From the NCBI RefSeq assembly GCF_000170915.1, contig NZ_ABCT01000001.1:1-64000 (forward strand): a stretch of 64,000 bases of DNA, written 5' to 3'. Shown piece by piece: positions 54,932 to 64,000 of the stretch; the first letter of the stretch is position 1; every line of letters begins with the position of its first letter. The translations under genes were made by a program, and so were the position numbers. The notes below the pieces were generated by a model. That model had not been told where the DNA came from, made no database searches, and saw only the letters and a program-made list of their open reading frames with translations. Origin of the DNA: Limnobacter sp. MED105. GTDB taxonomy: Bacteria > Pseudomonadota > Gammaproteobacteria > Burkholderiales > Burkholderiaceae_B.

Positions 54932-57172
54932 CTGCCGAGCCAGTACTTGCCGCAGCTTTGGCACATCCACAGGTTTGCTTAAAAACTCGTTCATACCTGC
55001 ATCCATGCAGGCCTTTTCATCTTCCTGAAGCGCACCTGCAGTCAAAGCCACAATGGGCAAACGACTGACAGGACCAGGCAGTTGGCGAATAGCAATGGCG
55101 GCATCAATACCGTTCATCACAGGCATGTGAATATCCATCAACACCAGGTCAATCGATGAATCTGCACGCACCGCCTCAACGGCCATTTGGCCGTTGTCGA
55201 CCAACAACACATCTGCTTGCATTTTTGAGAGCAAAGCCTTGATCACGTGTTGATTCAACTTGTTGTCTTCAACCACCAGTATCTTCTTGCCCAGAAGCGA
55301 CAAGGTCCCTGGGGGTAAAACAGCCGCAGTCGAGTCAACTTGGGCAAATACGGTTTTAACCTGCAAAGTGAAGCCAAACACGCTGCCGGCCTGCGGCACA
55401 GAGGCCACAAACAGTTCGCCGCCCATTAACTCGGTCAATCGCTTGCAAATCGCCAAACCCAAGCCACTTCCACCAAAGCGACGGGTCGCCGTGTTGTCGG
55501 CCTGCTCAAAGGGACGGGTTAAACGTTCAAACTCACTGACATCGAAGCCGATGCCCTGGTCGTGCACCTCGGTTCGAATCACAGCGCCCTGAGTGTCCAG
55601 CCGATCTGCCTGTACTTTCACGCGCACCACGCCGCTGTCCGAAAACTTGATCGCATTGTTCAATAAATTCGACAACACTTGGCCATAACGCGCCGGGTCG
55701 CCATTGACCAGCAGGGGGGTCATGGCATCAATTTCAAGTTCAAGATCCAAGCCTTTGTGCTGCGCCTTTGCAGTAAACAGGCGTAAGGTTCTGCGCACTC
55801 GTTCATGCAAATCAAATTCAACGCTCTCGATCTTGATTGAGCCTGCCTCAATCTGCGAGAAGCTCAGCACGTCTTCAACCATACCGAGCAGTTGTTCCGA
55901 AGCCTCTCTGACCTGTTTCACATATTCTTTGGACTGAGGGTCTCTAACCTGATCGCCCAGTAGCGAGTTGAAACCCAGAATCGCATTCAGCGGCGTTCGA
56001 ATTTCATGGCTCATATTGGCCAGAAACTGGCTTTTTTCCTTGCTGGCACTCTCACGTTTTCGCTGTTGTACAAACGCGTAAATTGTCAGAAAGAGCAGTA
56101 CGTTGATCACGCCACCAGCCAACAAAATCAGATTGGGCAAGGCATTGTGAACATTCTGGTCAAAGTCCGGGGTACTTTCAAACCGGGCGGTCCAGGTTCG
56201 TCCCGACAACTCGATGGGGACGATCACAGCATGGGTGTGATCAAATGGTTGAGCTTGCGGCGGCGTATTTTCAACACTCAAGCCAGAGTCATAAATCAAA
56301 GATTCCGGCACCTGGTTTTCAGTGTCATATAACTGAAAGTTCAAGGGTATCTTTTCATTGCCCAACACGTTCCGCATTAAATCAGAAGCAATGAAGGGGC
56401 TGTACACAAAGCCTCGAATGGCCTGCCGGCGTGAATTAACGGAACTTAGATCCACACCTTTGGTGTACACAGGCAAATAAATCAGAAAGCCTTGCGCCGG
56501 GTGGCTTTCGTCTCCCTGCTTTAGCTGCACCAAACCCGATACAGTGGGCTGTCCGGTGTCCATGGCACGGCGCATCGCTTCGCGCCGCGTGGGCTCGGAA
56601 AACATGTCATACCCAAACGCACGCTGGTTACGTTCGTCAAAAGGTTCTATCAAGGTGATCGGGAAATACACCTCGCGCTCACCAGCGGGCGTCACCGAGT
56701 AGTCGGGGAATCCCTCAGCGCGAACACGGTTTTCATAGTGCTGTAACGCTTCTGGCTCTACACGTTCTGCGAAAGCAAAACCCTGCACCCCGGGCAACTC
56801 GCGCTGCAGGTCAAGCGAGGCGACGTAAACGCGCCAATGTTCCCGATTCACAGTAGTGTGAGCGTCAAAAAAAGCCACGCCGCCGCGCAACATTTGTTCG
56901 TATTGGTGTATCCGGCTCTGAATGCGCTCTTGGGCGTCGCGAACCTCAAATGAAAATCTGTCGTTGGCCCGTTTTTCAATGGCCTGGCTGGACAATACCC
57001 AACCAAGGGCGGTGATGACGATAGAAAGCACCAACACCAACCATGCTGTGACCTCGTTGTGAAACAGATCCGCAAAGTTTTTCTTGTTGACTTCCGTGTG
57101 CAGACTACTGGGGTTTGGCATAAATTGCTTACAGTTCAGCGAATGGCGCTGGAAATACATGCCACGCTGCAT
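54914..57172 (-). CDS. CHASE-domain hybrid sensor histidine kinase/response regulator
   Basis: 752 residues. Membrane span 1 (about 43-62), a periplasmic CHASE domain (about 80-300, with GVQGFAFAERV and FDERNQRAFGYDM), span 2 (about 345-367), HisKA with FLANMSHEIRTPLNAILG, an ATPase domain with NLLNNAIKF and GSGLGLAICKRL, and a C-terminal receiver with D in LVLMDIHMPVMNG. The receiver relays to a partner not in this region. ATGs at 57160 and 57121 are alternative starts. The ligand is unknown. Confidence 0.9.
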   Translation of the reverse strand: MQRGMYFQRHSLNCKQFMPNPSSLHTEVNKKNFADLFHNEVTAWLVLVLSIVITALGWVLSSQAIEKRANDRFSFEVRDAQERIQSRIHQYEQMLRGGVAFFDAHTTVNREHWRVYVASLDLQRELPGVQGFAFAERVEPEALQHYENRVRAEGFPDYSVTPAGEREVYFPITLIEPFDERNQRAFGYDMFSEPTRREAMRRAMDTGQPTVSGLVQLKQGDESHPAQGFLIYLPVYTKGVDLSSVNSRRQAIRGFVYSPFIASDLMRNVLGNEKIPLNFQLYDTENQVPESLIYDSGLSVENTPPQAQPFDHTHAVIVPIELSGRTWTARFESTPDFDQNVHNALPNLILLAGGVINVLLFLTIYAFVQQRKRESASKEKSQFLANMSHEIRTPLNAILGFNSLLGDQVRDPQSKEYVKQVREASEQLLGMVEDVLSFSQIEAGSIKIESVEFDLHERVRRTLRLFTAKAQHKGLDLELEIDAMTPLLVNGDPARYGQVLSNLLNNAIKFSDSGVVRVKVQADRLDTQGAVIRTEVHDQGIGFDVSEFERLTRPFEQADNTATRRFGGSGLGLAICKRLTELMGGELFVASVPQAGSVFGFTLQVKTVFAQVDSTAAVLPPGTLSLLGKKILVVEDNKLNQHVIKALLSKMQADVLLVDNGQMAVEAVRADSSIDLVLMDIHMPVMNGIDAAIAIRQLPGPVSRLPIVALTAGALQEDEKACMDAGMNEFLSKPVDVPKLRQVLARQLLGAH

Positions 57173-57209
57173 GCGGTTTTAGTATGCACGTAAACGCCCA
57201 AAACTGTGA

Positions 57210-58214
57210 TCAAAAATTGACCATTTGCCACGCATCCAACACATGAAGGGTTACCCGATCGCGTTCTGAAAACATGTTTAACAATTCAAGGGACCTTGGA
57301 AGGTCATCCAGCAACTTGGGCATGGGTTTTAAGGCAACCGGGTCACCCTCTTTAATGAGGGGCTGTGTGAAGTCATCCCAGTGAATCAGGTACACATGCT
57401 TTGCTTGTGTACGCACGACCATTTCCTGCCAGTAGTTCTCAATGTAGGCGTCGCTTAACTTACCCAAACCACCCATGCCCAAAAACACATGCTTCACAGA
57501 AACACCTTTGTTTTGACCTTCGACATAACCGGCACTGGGCTGAATCAGGGCGAATGGCCCAGACCCCAAGCTGGGATGGGACACCACAAAGGAATAGCTG
57601 ATTCCTTCCTTAAACTGCAAGGCATGGGCAGGAAGATAAACGGGTTTGCTGTTGAACCCACCCGTGAAACCTGTAGGCGCATGGGCAGACTGAATTAACT
57701 GAATGTCGAACTCGCCCAGTTTCACGCGGCCGCCACCCGGCACCACTTCCATTTGCGTGTTGGGCAAGTCTTGCCCTTTGGCAATTTGCAGGGTCGATTC
57801 TGAACCCACCACCCGCGCGCCGTATTGTTTGGCCAGAAACGGTGCATCCATGGAATGGTCGTAATGCGAATGCGCCACCAGGATGCCACTCAGCACACTG
57901 GGCATGTTCAGGCGCTTGAACATTTCCGTGGCCACCGCACCCACCTGAGTTTCATTCACTTTCAAACGGGTGAAAGCAACCTCGGACAAAGGTTGACGCG
58001 AGAAAAACCCGTCCACCAGCCAGGTGCTTTGTCCATCGGTCCATGCCATGGACGATGTTCCCAAAAACAGGGTTCGAACACCGGTGGCAGGGTTTTGTTT
58101 CAATGGGTCTGGAAATTGAACCGCGGGGTATGAGTTCACCAAGAAAACCAGTGCACCAAGCCCCAACAGGACAAATGCGAACAAGGCAAACAAAGTGAAA
58201 CGCACAATGCGCAT
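57210..58214 (-). CDS. Membrane-anchored MBL-fold metallo-hydrolase
   Basis: About 334 residues. An N-terminal hydrophobic segment (about 1-28) places it in the periplasm or membrane. The metal motif VAHSHYDHSMDAP, later histidines (QSAHAPTGF) and the C-terminal YLIHWDDF support an intact dinuclear site. ATG 58214 is preferred for the signal-like start and GGGG upstream; the frame starts at 58238 inside a terminator. Substrate unknown. Confidence 0.8.
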   Translation of the reverse strand: MRIVRFTLFALFAFVLLGLGALVFLVNSYPAVQFPDPLKQNPATGVRTLFLGTSSMAWTDGQSTWLVDGFFSRQPLSEVAFTRLKVNETQVGAVATEMFKRLNMPSVLSGILVAHSHYDHSMDAPFLAKQYGARVVGSESTLQIAKGQDLPNTQMEVVPGGGRVKLGEFDIQLIQSAHAPTGFTGGFNSKPVYLPAHALQFKEGISYSFVVSHPSLGSGPFALIQPSAGYVEGQNKGVSVKHVFLGMGGLGKLSDAYIENYWQEMVVRTQAKHVYLIHWDDFTQPLIKEGDPVALKPMPKLLDDLPRSLELLNMFSERDRVTLHVLDAWQMVNF

Positions 58215-58225
58215 GGCATACCCCA

Positions 58226-58260
58226 ACAAAAAAGCCACCCGGCCTTGGGTGGCTTTTTAT
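58226..58260. terminator. Bidirectional-looking terminator after the cytochrome P460 gene
   Basis: AAAAAGCCACCC and GGGTGGCTTTTT are perfectly inverted around a 6-base loop, flanked by A and T runs on both sides. On the minus strand it ends the cytochrome P460 transcript and separates it from the MBL gene. Confidence 0.88.
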
Positions 58261-58281
58261 TGTATTGAAAAACCCAGAGGT

Positions 58282-58863
58282 TTACTTGCTTACCAAGGCG
58301 GCCAAGTGGGCTTCTTCAACAGACATTGCTACTTTGCCTGCATGACCGTCCAGAATCTGGGCGCTCTTGCGCGTGTCAAAGTACTTGTCGTAATGGAAAA
58401 TGTAGTCTTTGTCGGCCAATGGCAGGTGGCAACCACGGCAGGTGGCGTAATCCACTTTGGCTGGTTGGCCATTTGCCTCAAACGCGGCATACACCCAATC
58501 GCCAGTCTTCATGCCCTCTGGTGCAGTACTGCCCCAGTTGTTACCCTTGTACATGACGAACACTTTTTCCAGACCAGTCTTGGTCATTTTGTCGCCGGTT
58601 TTGCTGGCTTTGTAAATTTCCATCACGCTAACAGTGCCATTGGCAAAGGCTTCGCCTTTCTTGGCTGCGGCACCGGTGGGGTTGATGTAAATGTCACGAA
58701 TGTGACCGGTGGGCTTTTCGATTCCGGCCAGGAATACAGGCCATGATTTGTAATCGGTGGGCTGGGCCAGTTCACCGTCTTTCGGGGCCGGGCCAAACAT
58801 ACCACCAGCAGCACAACCTGCCAATACAACAGCTGCGGAAGCAGCAAGCATCAATTTCTTCAT
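58282..58863 (-). CDS. Cytochrome P460 family lipoprotein
   Basis: 193 residues. A lipoprotein signal (VVLAGC, cysteine about residue 17) suggests outer- or inner-membrane anchoring. The heme motif is CRGCH, near residue 143, as in P460 cytochromes, and KVFVMYKGNNWGSTAPEGM is typical of the family. P460 proteins oxidise hydroxylamine or bind NO; here no nitrification genes are nearby, so the role is open. AAGGGG precedes the ATG. Confidence 0.85.
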   Translation of the reverse strand: MKKLMLAASAAVVLAGCAAGGMFGPAPKDGELAQPTDYKSWPVFLAGIEKPTGHIRDIYINPTGAAAKKGEAFANGTVSVMEIYKASKTGDKMTKTGLEKVFVMYKGNNWGSTAPEGMKTGDWVYAAFEANGQPAKVDYATCRGCHLPLADKDYIFHYDKYFDTRKSAQILDGHAGKVAMSVEEAHLAALVSK

Positions 58864-59145
58864 TTTTTCCCCTTTTTTATTTGCGCAACAGTCGTTACCA
58901 GTCTAAACATAGCGCCAACCCTTGTTCTACGCAACTGTTGTGTCTAGCCATGAATAGATGCAAGGGTTTACCCTTATTACCCCCCTCCATTTTGACCAAC
59001 GAATTTTAGTAAGGCCTATTCCCACTGCTTATTAACAAATTGCATTGAGAATCAAATCCTTAACCTAGATACATCCCCCTTGTGGTGGAAAAAATTTAAC
59101 AATCAACCGATTGAGACCCATGCTCAATCCAATGGAGCACAGCAC
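58864..59145. other. Divergent intergenic region (P460 / cache protein)
   Basis: 282 bp without a gene. It holds the P460 promoter and the cache-protein leader. AAGGGT-TT-ACCCTT (58962-58975) is a perfect 6-bp dyad, followed by a C-rich run. No other operator or RNA was recognised. Confidence 0.5.
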
Positions 59146-59697
59146 ATGAACCGATTCCAGTCTTTCGCAAAGGCCAGCTTGGCCACTTTCATTCTGACCA
59201 CAGGCAGCGCCGTGTTTGCAGGCACCGCCAATGATGTATTGCCTGAAATCAAAGCGATTGCCGCCAAACCTGAGGTGATTGCCGCTGTGAAGGCCCAAAA
59301 CGGAAAAGGGCTGACGCTGGACGCCATCAAGACAATGGACGGCAAATGGATTGCCGCATCGGGCGGTTTGCCAGAGGGCAAAGCCATGATGGAAAGCCCG
59401 GTATCAAAAGTGCTGCTGGCGGCTGAAAAAGCCAAGCCCTATTTCACTGAGACCATTTTGACCGACAACCAGGGTGCCAACGTGGCCATCAGCGCCATGA
59501 CTTCAGACTACTGGCAAGGCGATGAGCCCAAGTTCGTGAAGGCGTGGGCCGACGGCAAAGGCGATGACTACATTGCCCGTGCAAAGAAGGATGAAAGCTC
59601 TGGCGCAGTGGTTTCGCAAGTGTCCGTACCTGTAATGGATGGCGGCAAAGCGATTGGTACGTTAACTATCGGCGTGAATGTTCAAGCCCTTCCATGA
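59146..59697 (+). CDS. Periplasmic PDC/cache-type sensor-domain protein
   Basis: About 183 residues. A signal peptide (cleavage near AVFAG) precedes a single cache-like domain: [20 protein letters not shown] then QGDEPKF, and a final strand with [13 protein letters not shown]. It resembles the ligand-binding part of chemoreceptors but has no membrane or signalling part. GGAG is 8 bases before ATG 59146. It lies 10 bp before a chemoreceptor gene and may present a ligand to it, which is inference. Confidence 0.78.
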   Translation: MNRFQSFAKASLATFILTTGSAVFAGTANDVLPEIKAIAAKPEVIAAVKAQNGKGLTLDAIKTMDGKWIAASGGLPEGKAMMESPVSKVLLAAEKAKPYFTETILTDNQGANVAISAMTSDYWQGDEPKFVKAWADGKGDDYIARAKKDESSGAVVSQVSVPVMDGGKAIGTLTIGVNVQALP

Positions 59698-59707
59698 GCA
59701 AGTAACT

Positions 59708-61354
59708 ATGTCTTCCACCTTTATGAACAAAATCATCAATACCAGCCTGAATGTTCGGCTGGGTATTGTCATGGGCATACCCATAGCGGCCTTGCTCGCA
59801 TTGAGTGTGTTTGCTGTTTATCAAATTCATGCATTGAACCAGTTCAATCAGGAAAACACGGAAAAGCAGGTTTCTCTGTTGACCCAGGTGTCTAACCTGG
59901 GCAGTAAATCCGCGCTGCTGGCGCGCGAAGCCCGCAACGTGATTCTTGCCGATGAGCAAGAGCGGTTTGATTTGGCCAAATCACGCATGTTGGCGCTGGA
60001 TGCTGAAATCGATTTGCTGGGCCAAAGCATGCTGGCCAGCGCGCCCGCGGGCGAAACACGTGGGCTGATCGAAACCATCAACACCGACAACTCAGCTTTG
60101 CACAAGGTATACCAGAAGGTCATAGAACAATCCGAGTTAGGCGAAGTACAGGCAGCAACCCTGGTCTTACTGGGCGAAGGCGATCCGCTGGAGCAGCAAA
60201 TTGACAACGCCATGAATGCGTTGAACTCGAGTGTGAAAAGCACCATGGAAGCCGCGGTAGCCCAAGGCGATTCTGTGTTCCAGAACGCGCTGGTGACCAT
60301 TGGCATTGTGTGTGTGGCCATTGTGCTGTTGTGCGGCATTACAGTGGGTATGGTGGCGGCCTCGCTGCGCAAGCAAATTGGTGGTGAACCCGCCAAGGCG
60401 CTGAATGTGGTGGTGACCATGGCGCAAGGCAATTTGACTCAATCCGTTCCGAAATGCGAAAGCGGCTCGCTGATGGACGGCATGCAGCAACTGCAGGTGC
60501 GTTTGCGGGAAATCATCAACCAAGTATCACAAGCCTGCGGTACTTTTAAAACCGCCTCCAGTGAATTGGTGAATGTGGCATCGGGTTTGTCGGGTTCTGC
60601 AGAAAAACAGGCCGACAGCTCCAATGCCACAGCGGTCAGCGTAGAGCAGATGAGCGCCAGCGCCAAGTCCATTTCGGACTACGCGCACAAAACCGAAGTG
60701 CAGGCCAAGTTATCGGCCGATACGGCGAAAAGTGGCATGGCCTTGATGCAAACCCTGCAAGGCAAAATGAACGATATGGCGGGTCAAATGCAAACCACCA
60801 CCCAGGAAATTGCGGGGCTTGTGGAACGTTCTGACCGAATCAACGGCATTGTGTCCGTCATTCAGGGCATTGCCCAGCAGACCAACCTTCTCGCCTTGAA
60901 TGCCGCAATCGAAGCGGCCCGCGCTGGTGAGCAAGGCCGTGGCTTTGCAGTGGTGGCCGATGAAGTGCGCACCCTTGCGCAAAATACTGCTACTGCCACG
61001 GATGAAATTCGCACCTTGATCGGTGAAATTTGCACCTACTCCGAGCGCTCCAATAAATCGGTGGAGCAGGTGGGCGAGCACATGAGCGAGAACATGCAAT
61101 ATGCCGACAAGCTCATGGGTGGTCTACAGGAAATTGTTCAACACTTCGAGCAGTCCGTTGAATATGCGCTGGCTGTGGCCAACTCGACCAAGGAACAGGA
61201 AGCTGCAAGCATGGACATTTCCGAGCGGGTCAGCGATATTTCTGCCTTGTCCGAACAATTGAAAATGGCGAGCATGCAGCTTGAGGGCCAGTCCCGTCAG
61301 GTGGAAAGCATGTCAGAGGACCTGCAGCGGGCGGTGTCTTACTTCAAAACCTGA
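59708..61354 (+). CDS. Methyl-accepting chemotaxis protein
   Basis: 548 residues. Span 1 (about 18-40), a small periplasmic four-helix-like sensor (about 42-190), span 2 (about 192-215), then a cytoplasmic signalling coiled coil. The conserved tip [20 protein letters not shown] and [15 protein letters not shown] is intact, as are adjacent methylation-type glutamate/glutamine segments. The receptor passes signals to CheA/CheW, not encoded here. It follows the cache-protein gene and is probably co-transcribed. Confidence 0.92.
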   Translation: MSSTFMNKIINTSLNVRLGIVMGIPIAALLALSVFAVYQIHALNQFNQENTEKQVSLLTQVSNLGSKSALLAREARNVILADEQERFDLAKSRMLALDAEIDLLGQSMLASAPAGETRGLIETINTDNSALHKVYQKVIEQSELGEVQAATLVLLGEGDPLEQQIDNAMNALNSSVKSTMEAAVAQGDSVFQNALVTIGIVCVAIVLLCGITVGMVAASLRKQIGGEPAKALNVVVTMAQGNLTQSVPKCESGSLMDGMQQLQVRLREIINQVSQACGTFKTASSELVNVASGLSGSAEKQADSSNATAVSVEQMSASAKSISDYAHKTEVQAKLSADTAKSGMALMQTLQGKMNDMAGQMQTTTQEIAGLVERSDRINGIVSVIQGIAQQTNLLALNAAIEAARAGEQGRGFAVVADEVRTLAQNTATATDEIRTLIGEICTYSERSNKSVEQVGEHMSENMQYADKLMGGLQEIVQHFEQSVEYALAVANSTKEQEAASMDISERVSDISALSEQLKMASMQLEGQSRQVESMSEDLQRAVSYFKT

Positions 61355-61365
61355 AGTGCTGCACC

Positions 61366-61398
61366 TCAGTGTGACAACTTGGTGAATCGTCACACTGA
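61366..61398. promoter_or_regulatory. 10-bp inverted repeat before phoX
   Basis: TCAGTGTGAC and GTCACACTGA are perfectly inverted around 13 bases, 64 bp upstream of phoX. No T-run follows, so it is not a standard terminator. It may be an operator or a stem in the leader. It does not match the classic Pho box. Confidence 0.4.
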
Positions 61399-61461
61399 AG
61401 ACCGCTTCGGAAACCAAAATTCAGTTTGGCGGGTATTACAGGTTGATGTTGTTCAATCTGG

Positions 61462-62862
61462 ATGCCCGCCATGTCGTTTTCACCCGCTTTGCTCCCCAGC
61501 GTTCGCCGACGCAATCTGCTTAAAACATTCCTTTACGGTGCCAGTGCCAGCGCGCTGCCGTGGATGGCGGGCTGCGGCAGTTCAGACAACCCTTTGGGCT
61601 CAACCGGGGGGCGCGTGGGCGCCTCTGAAACAAACAGGTTTGGTGGAACGGCACTGAGCAACAACCAGTTTCGCTTCCGTAATATCGGCCCACTGGGCGA
61701 ACCCGATGCCAACGGCGTGCGCACCGCGGCTGGCTTTTCAACTCGCGTAGTCGCCATCAATAGTCTGCCGCCCGCACCGGGCGCGACCCCCTGGCATATC
61801 TTCAATGATGGCGGCGGCGTGGTGCCGCGCGAAGATGGCGGCTGGATTTACTGCTCCAACAGTGAAGTACCCGGCGTTGGCACCCTTGGTTTTCAGGTTC
61901 CTCAATTGGCTCCCCTCACCAATCCGCTAGAGGCACTGGTGCCCGGCCTGGGTGGTGCAAGCGCGTTGGTGTTTGGCCCGGACGGTACGATTGAAGACAG
62001 CTACCGCATATTACGCAACACTACATTTAACTGCGCAGGCGTAATAACACCCTGGAAAACCTGGCTCAGCTGTGAGGAAATTCCGACGGGCCTGGTGTGG
62101 GAATGCGATCCATTCGGTATCCAAGCTGCGCGCCCACTCCCAGCATTGGGCATGTTCAGCCATGAAGCCGTGGCCATCGACAGCGAACGCCGCGTGTTTT
62201 ACATGACCGAAGACATGCCCGATGGCCGGTTCTACCGCTGGGTACCTACCGCAGGTGATTGGCCAGCGGGTGCGGAACGCGCCAACATGAATCAGGGTTT
62301 GCTACAGGTGTTAAAAGTGGAAGGGGATGTAGCCGACGCGTTGAACGGCCCCGTGCGCTACAGCTGGGTGAATGCAGCCAACCCCAACGCACCCCAAATG
62401 GACAACCGATTGCCTGAAACTGCTGCGTTTGACGGTGGTGAAGGTGTTTGGTACCAAAACGACCGCGTATTTTTCGCCACGAAAGGCGATGATCGGCTTT
62501 GGATGTTGAATACCACTGCCCAAACCATCGAAGTGGTCTACGACATGGCCACCGCCACAGCCCCCAACAATATTTTGTCCGGCGTGGACAATATCACCAT
62601 GACGCCATTTGGCGAAGTACTGGTGGCCGAAGACGGCGGTGACATGCAAGTAGTTGTGGTGTACCCCGACGGCGTGCTGGTACCCCTGTTGCAAATTGTG
62701 GGGCAAGACCAATCCGAAATCGCAGGCATTGCCTTCAGCCCTGATGGCAAGCGCATGTACTTCACCAGCGACCGGGGAGGCCCCAACCTGCAAGGCGGTT
62801 ATGGCCTTGGTTTGGGCATGCTCTACGAACTGATGATTCCCGACACCCTGCCCAACGCATAA
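61462..62862 (+). CDS. phoX: PhoX-family alkaline phosphatase
   Basis: 466 residues. The twin-arginine signal RRRNLLKTFLYG is followed by a lipoprotein-like GCGSSDN. The body is a DUF839 beta-propeller: GGWIYCSNSEVPG, WKTWLSCEEIPTG, SHEAVAIDSERRVFYMTED and GEVLVAEDGGDMQ are its metal-site strands. PhoX releases phosphate from organic monoesters using calcium and iron. It is exported folded by Tat. ATG 61471 is an alternative start. It is 34 bp upstream of phoD. Confidence 0.88.
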   Translation: MPAMSFSPALLPSVRRRNLLKTFLYGASASALPWMAGCGSSDNPLGSTGGRVGASETNRFGGTALSNNQFRFRNIGPLGEPDANGVRTAAGFSTRVVAINSLPPAPGATPWHIFNDGGGVVPREDGGWIYCSNSEVPGVGTLGFQVPQLAPLTNPLEALVPGLGGASALVFGPDGTIEDSYRILRNTTFNCAGVITPWKTWLSCEEIPTGLVWECDPFGIQAARPLPALGMFSHEAVAIDSERRVFYMTEDMPDGRFYRWVPTAGDWPAGAERANMNQGLLQVLKVEGDVADALNGPVRYSWVNAANPNAPQMDNRLPETAAFDGGEGVWYQNDRVFFATKGDDRLWMLNTTAQTIEVVYDMATATAPNNILSGVDNITMTPFGEVLVAEDGGDMQVVVVYPDGVLVPLLQIVGQDQSEIAGIAFSPDGKRMYFTSDRGGPNLQGGYGLGLGMLYELMIPDTLPNA

Positions 62863-62896
62863 CAAACACACTCAAAACACTTTCAGGAATACCGCC

Positions 62897-64000
62897 ATGT
62901 CAGGTCCACGCCGCAAACGCAGTCGAATTCAAAAACGCCCTGGCATTACACGCCGCTTCTTTTTGAAAGGTTTGGGACTGGGCACAGCCGGAGTGGGTGG
63001 GCTAAGCCTGCTGCAAGGTTGTGGCAGTGACAACAACAACGGCCTGACCGATGGCCGCACCACACCGAATGAAGAAACCTCCACGCAGAATGTGCAGTTC
63101 TTGCACAGTGTGGCCAGTGGCGACCCTGCATTCGACAGCGTGGTGCTGTGGACTCGCATTACGCCTGAAAATACAAACCGCACCATTGCTGGCCGCGTGG
63201 ATGTGTTCAAAGACGAAGCATTGACCATGTTTGTGAAGTCCATGGACTTTCAAACCTCCTCGGCACAAGACTTCACCGTGAAACTGATTTGCGACGGTCT
63301 TGAACAGGACACGGTGTATTTCTACCAATTCCGCAGCAACGGCAAAACCAGCCCGGTTGGCCGCACCCGCACCACGCCCGCAGCAGGCAACAAACGACCC
63401 TTGAATTTTGGTGTGGTTAGTTGCTCCAGCCTGGCGCATGGCTTTTTCAATGCCTATGCCAAACTGGCCGAGCGCGACGACATCGACGCCATCATTCACC
63501 TGGGCGACTATATTTACGAATACGGCACAGGCCAGTACGGCAACGTGCGCGAGTACGAACCGGCGACAGAAATAATCTCGCTGTCCGACTACCGCACCCG
63601 CCACGCGCAATACAAGCGCGACGAAGACCTGCAGAAGCTGCACCAGCGCTTCCCGTTCATCACAATTTGGGACGACCATGAATCCACCAACAACTCTTAC
63701 CGCGACGGTGCAGAAAATCACACCGAGGGTGCGGAAGGTGTGTGGGAAGAACGCAAGGGATTTGCCCAGCGCGCCTACGACGAGTGGATGCCGATTCGCC
63801 TGCCGGAGCCCGGCAACCGCGCGAAAATTTTCCGCCGCGTGCAGTTTGGCGACATGGTGAACCTGTTCTTGCTCGACACCCGCCTGTTTGACCGCGACAT
63901 TGAGGCTGCAACACCCGTAAACCCCACCGACGGCGTGGCCAGCCAACCCGACCGCACCATGATTGGTGAAGAGCAGTACAACTTTTTGATTAACGGCATG
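62897..64000 (+). CDS. phoD: PhoD-like phosphatase (cut by window end)
   Basis: The first 368 codons are open to the window end, with no stop. A Tat signal TRRFFLKGLGLG and a lipoprotein-like QGCGS open the protein. An N-terminal PhoD domain (HSVASGDPAFDSVVLWTRIT) precedes the metallophosphoesterase core: FGVVSCSSLAHGFFNAYAKL, IHLGDYIYEYG and WDDHESTNN, which hold the metal ligands. PhoD releases phosphate from mono- and diesters. AGGA is about 8 bases upstream of the ATG. Likely co-transcribed with phoX. Confidence 0.9.
   Translation, partial: MSGPRRKRSRIQKRPGITRRFFLKGLGLGTAGVGGLSLLQGCGSDNNNGLTDGRTTPNEETSTQNVQFLHSVASGDPAFDSVVLWTRITPENTNRTIAGRVDVFKDEALTMFVKSMDFQTSSAQDFTVKLICDGLEQDTVYFYQFRSNGKTSPVGRTRTTPAAGNKRPLNFGVVSCSSLAHGFFNAYAKLAERDDIDAIIHLGDYIYEYGTGQYGNVREYEPATEIISLSDYRTRHAQYKRDEDLQKLHQRFPFITIWDDHESTNNSYRDGAENHTEGAEGVWEERKGFAQRAYDEWMPIRLPEPGNRAKIFRRVQFGDMVNLFLLDTRLFDRDIEAATPVNPTDGVASQPDRTMIGEEQYNFLINGM

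Overview
The window looks like a chromosomal segment of a betaproteobacterium of the order Burkholderiales. The pointers are lineage-typical small families (a DUF4148 exported protein, a DUF3567 protein, a DUF4390 protein), the def-fmt-htpX-rsmB-DUF4390-ntrYX-trkA-trkH order, and a moderate base composition. A Limnobacter-like organism would fit, but that is inference. No rRNA, tRNA or CRISPR array was recognised.

Layout. 1-9.6 kb is a heavy-metal block: an OmpR-type metal response regulator (with the start of its kinase at the very edge), a perfect palindromic operator, a DUF4148 protein, a COQ8-like ABC1 kinase, and a minus-strand HME-RND efflux operon. That operon runs CzcI-like protein, TolC-like outer membrane protein, His-rich membrane protein, adaptor, RND pump, small periplasmic protein. 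9.7-22 kb is a mixed metabolic and regulatory stretch: an MBL hydrolase divergent from a GlxA-like regulator, a CDF-like cation transporter, a tandem DsbA/HCCA protein, a B12-type radical SAM enzyme, a cupin and TRIC channel pair, a MerR regulator divergent from an Old Yellow Enzyme, and a TetR regulator with an amine oxidase and a divergent PPOX flavoprotein. 22.1-23.7 kb is an accessory cassette: a broken phage-type lysozyme, an LprI-like putative lysozyme inhibitor and a DinD homologue. An alternative oxidase follows at 23.9 kb.

28.8-35.6 kb holds central carbon metabolism: ppc and zwf are translationally coupled and face edd-eda across a strong HexR-like box, so glucose 6-phosphate is expected to go through the Entner-Doudoroff route. 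35.6-37.9 kb contains one MFS gene bracketed by three diverged copies of a structured, palindromic, roughly 125-195 bp element. Paired base changes keep the same two hairpins and the same closing stem in the different copies. This is the most unusual thing in the window. 38.2-49 kb is a long minus-strand housekeeping cluster (def, fmt, htpX, rsmB, DUF4390, ntrY, ntrX-like, trkA, trkH and a CobW-like fragment), with dprA and topB on the plus strand beyond it.

52.8-64 kb carries an MnmC-like oxidoreductase, a split YeeE/YedE sulfur transporter with an ArsR-type operator, a CHASE hybrid kinase, an exported MBL protein, a cytochrome P460 lipoprotein, a cache-domain periplasmic protein with a chemoreceptor, and two Tat-exported phosphatases (PhoX, and PhoD cut by the window end).
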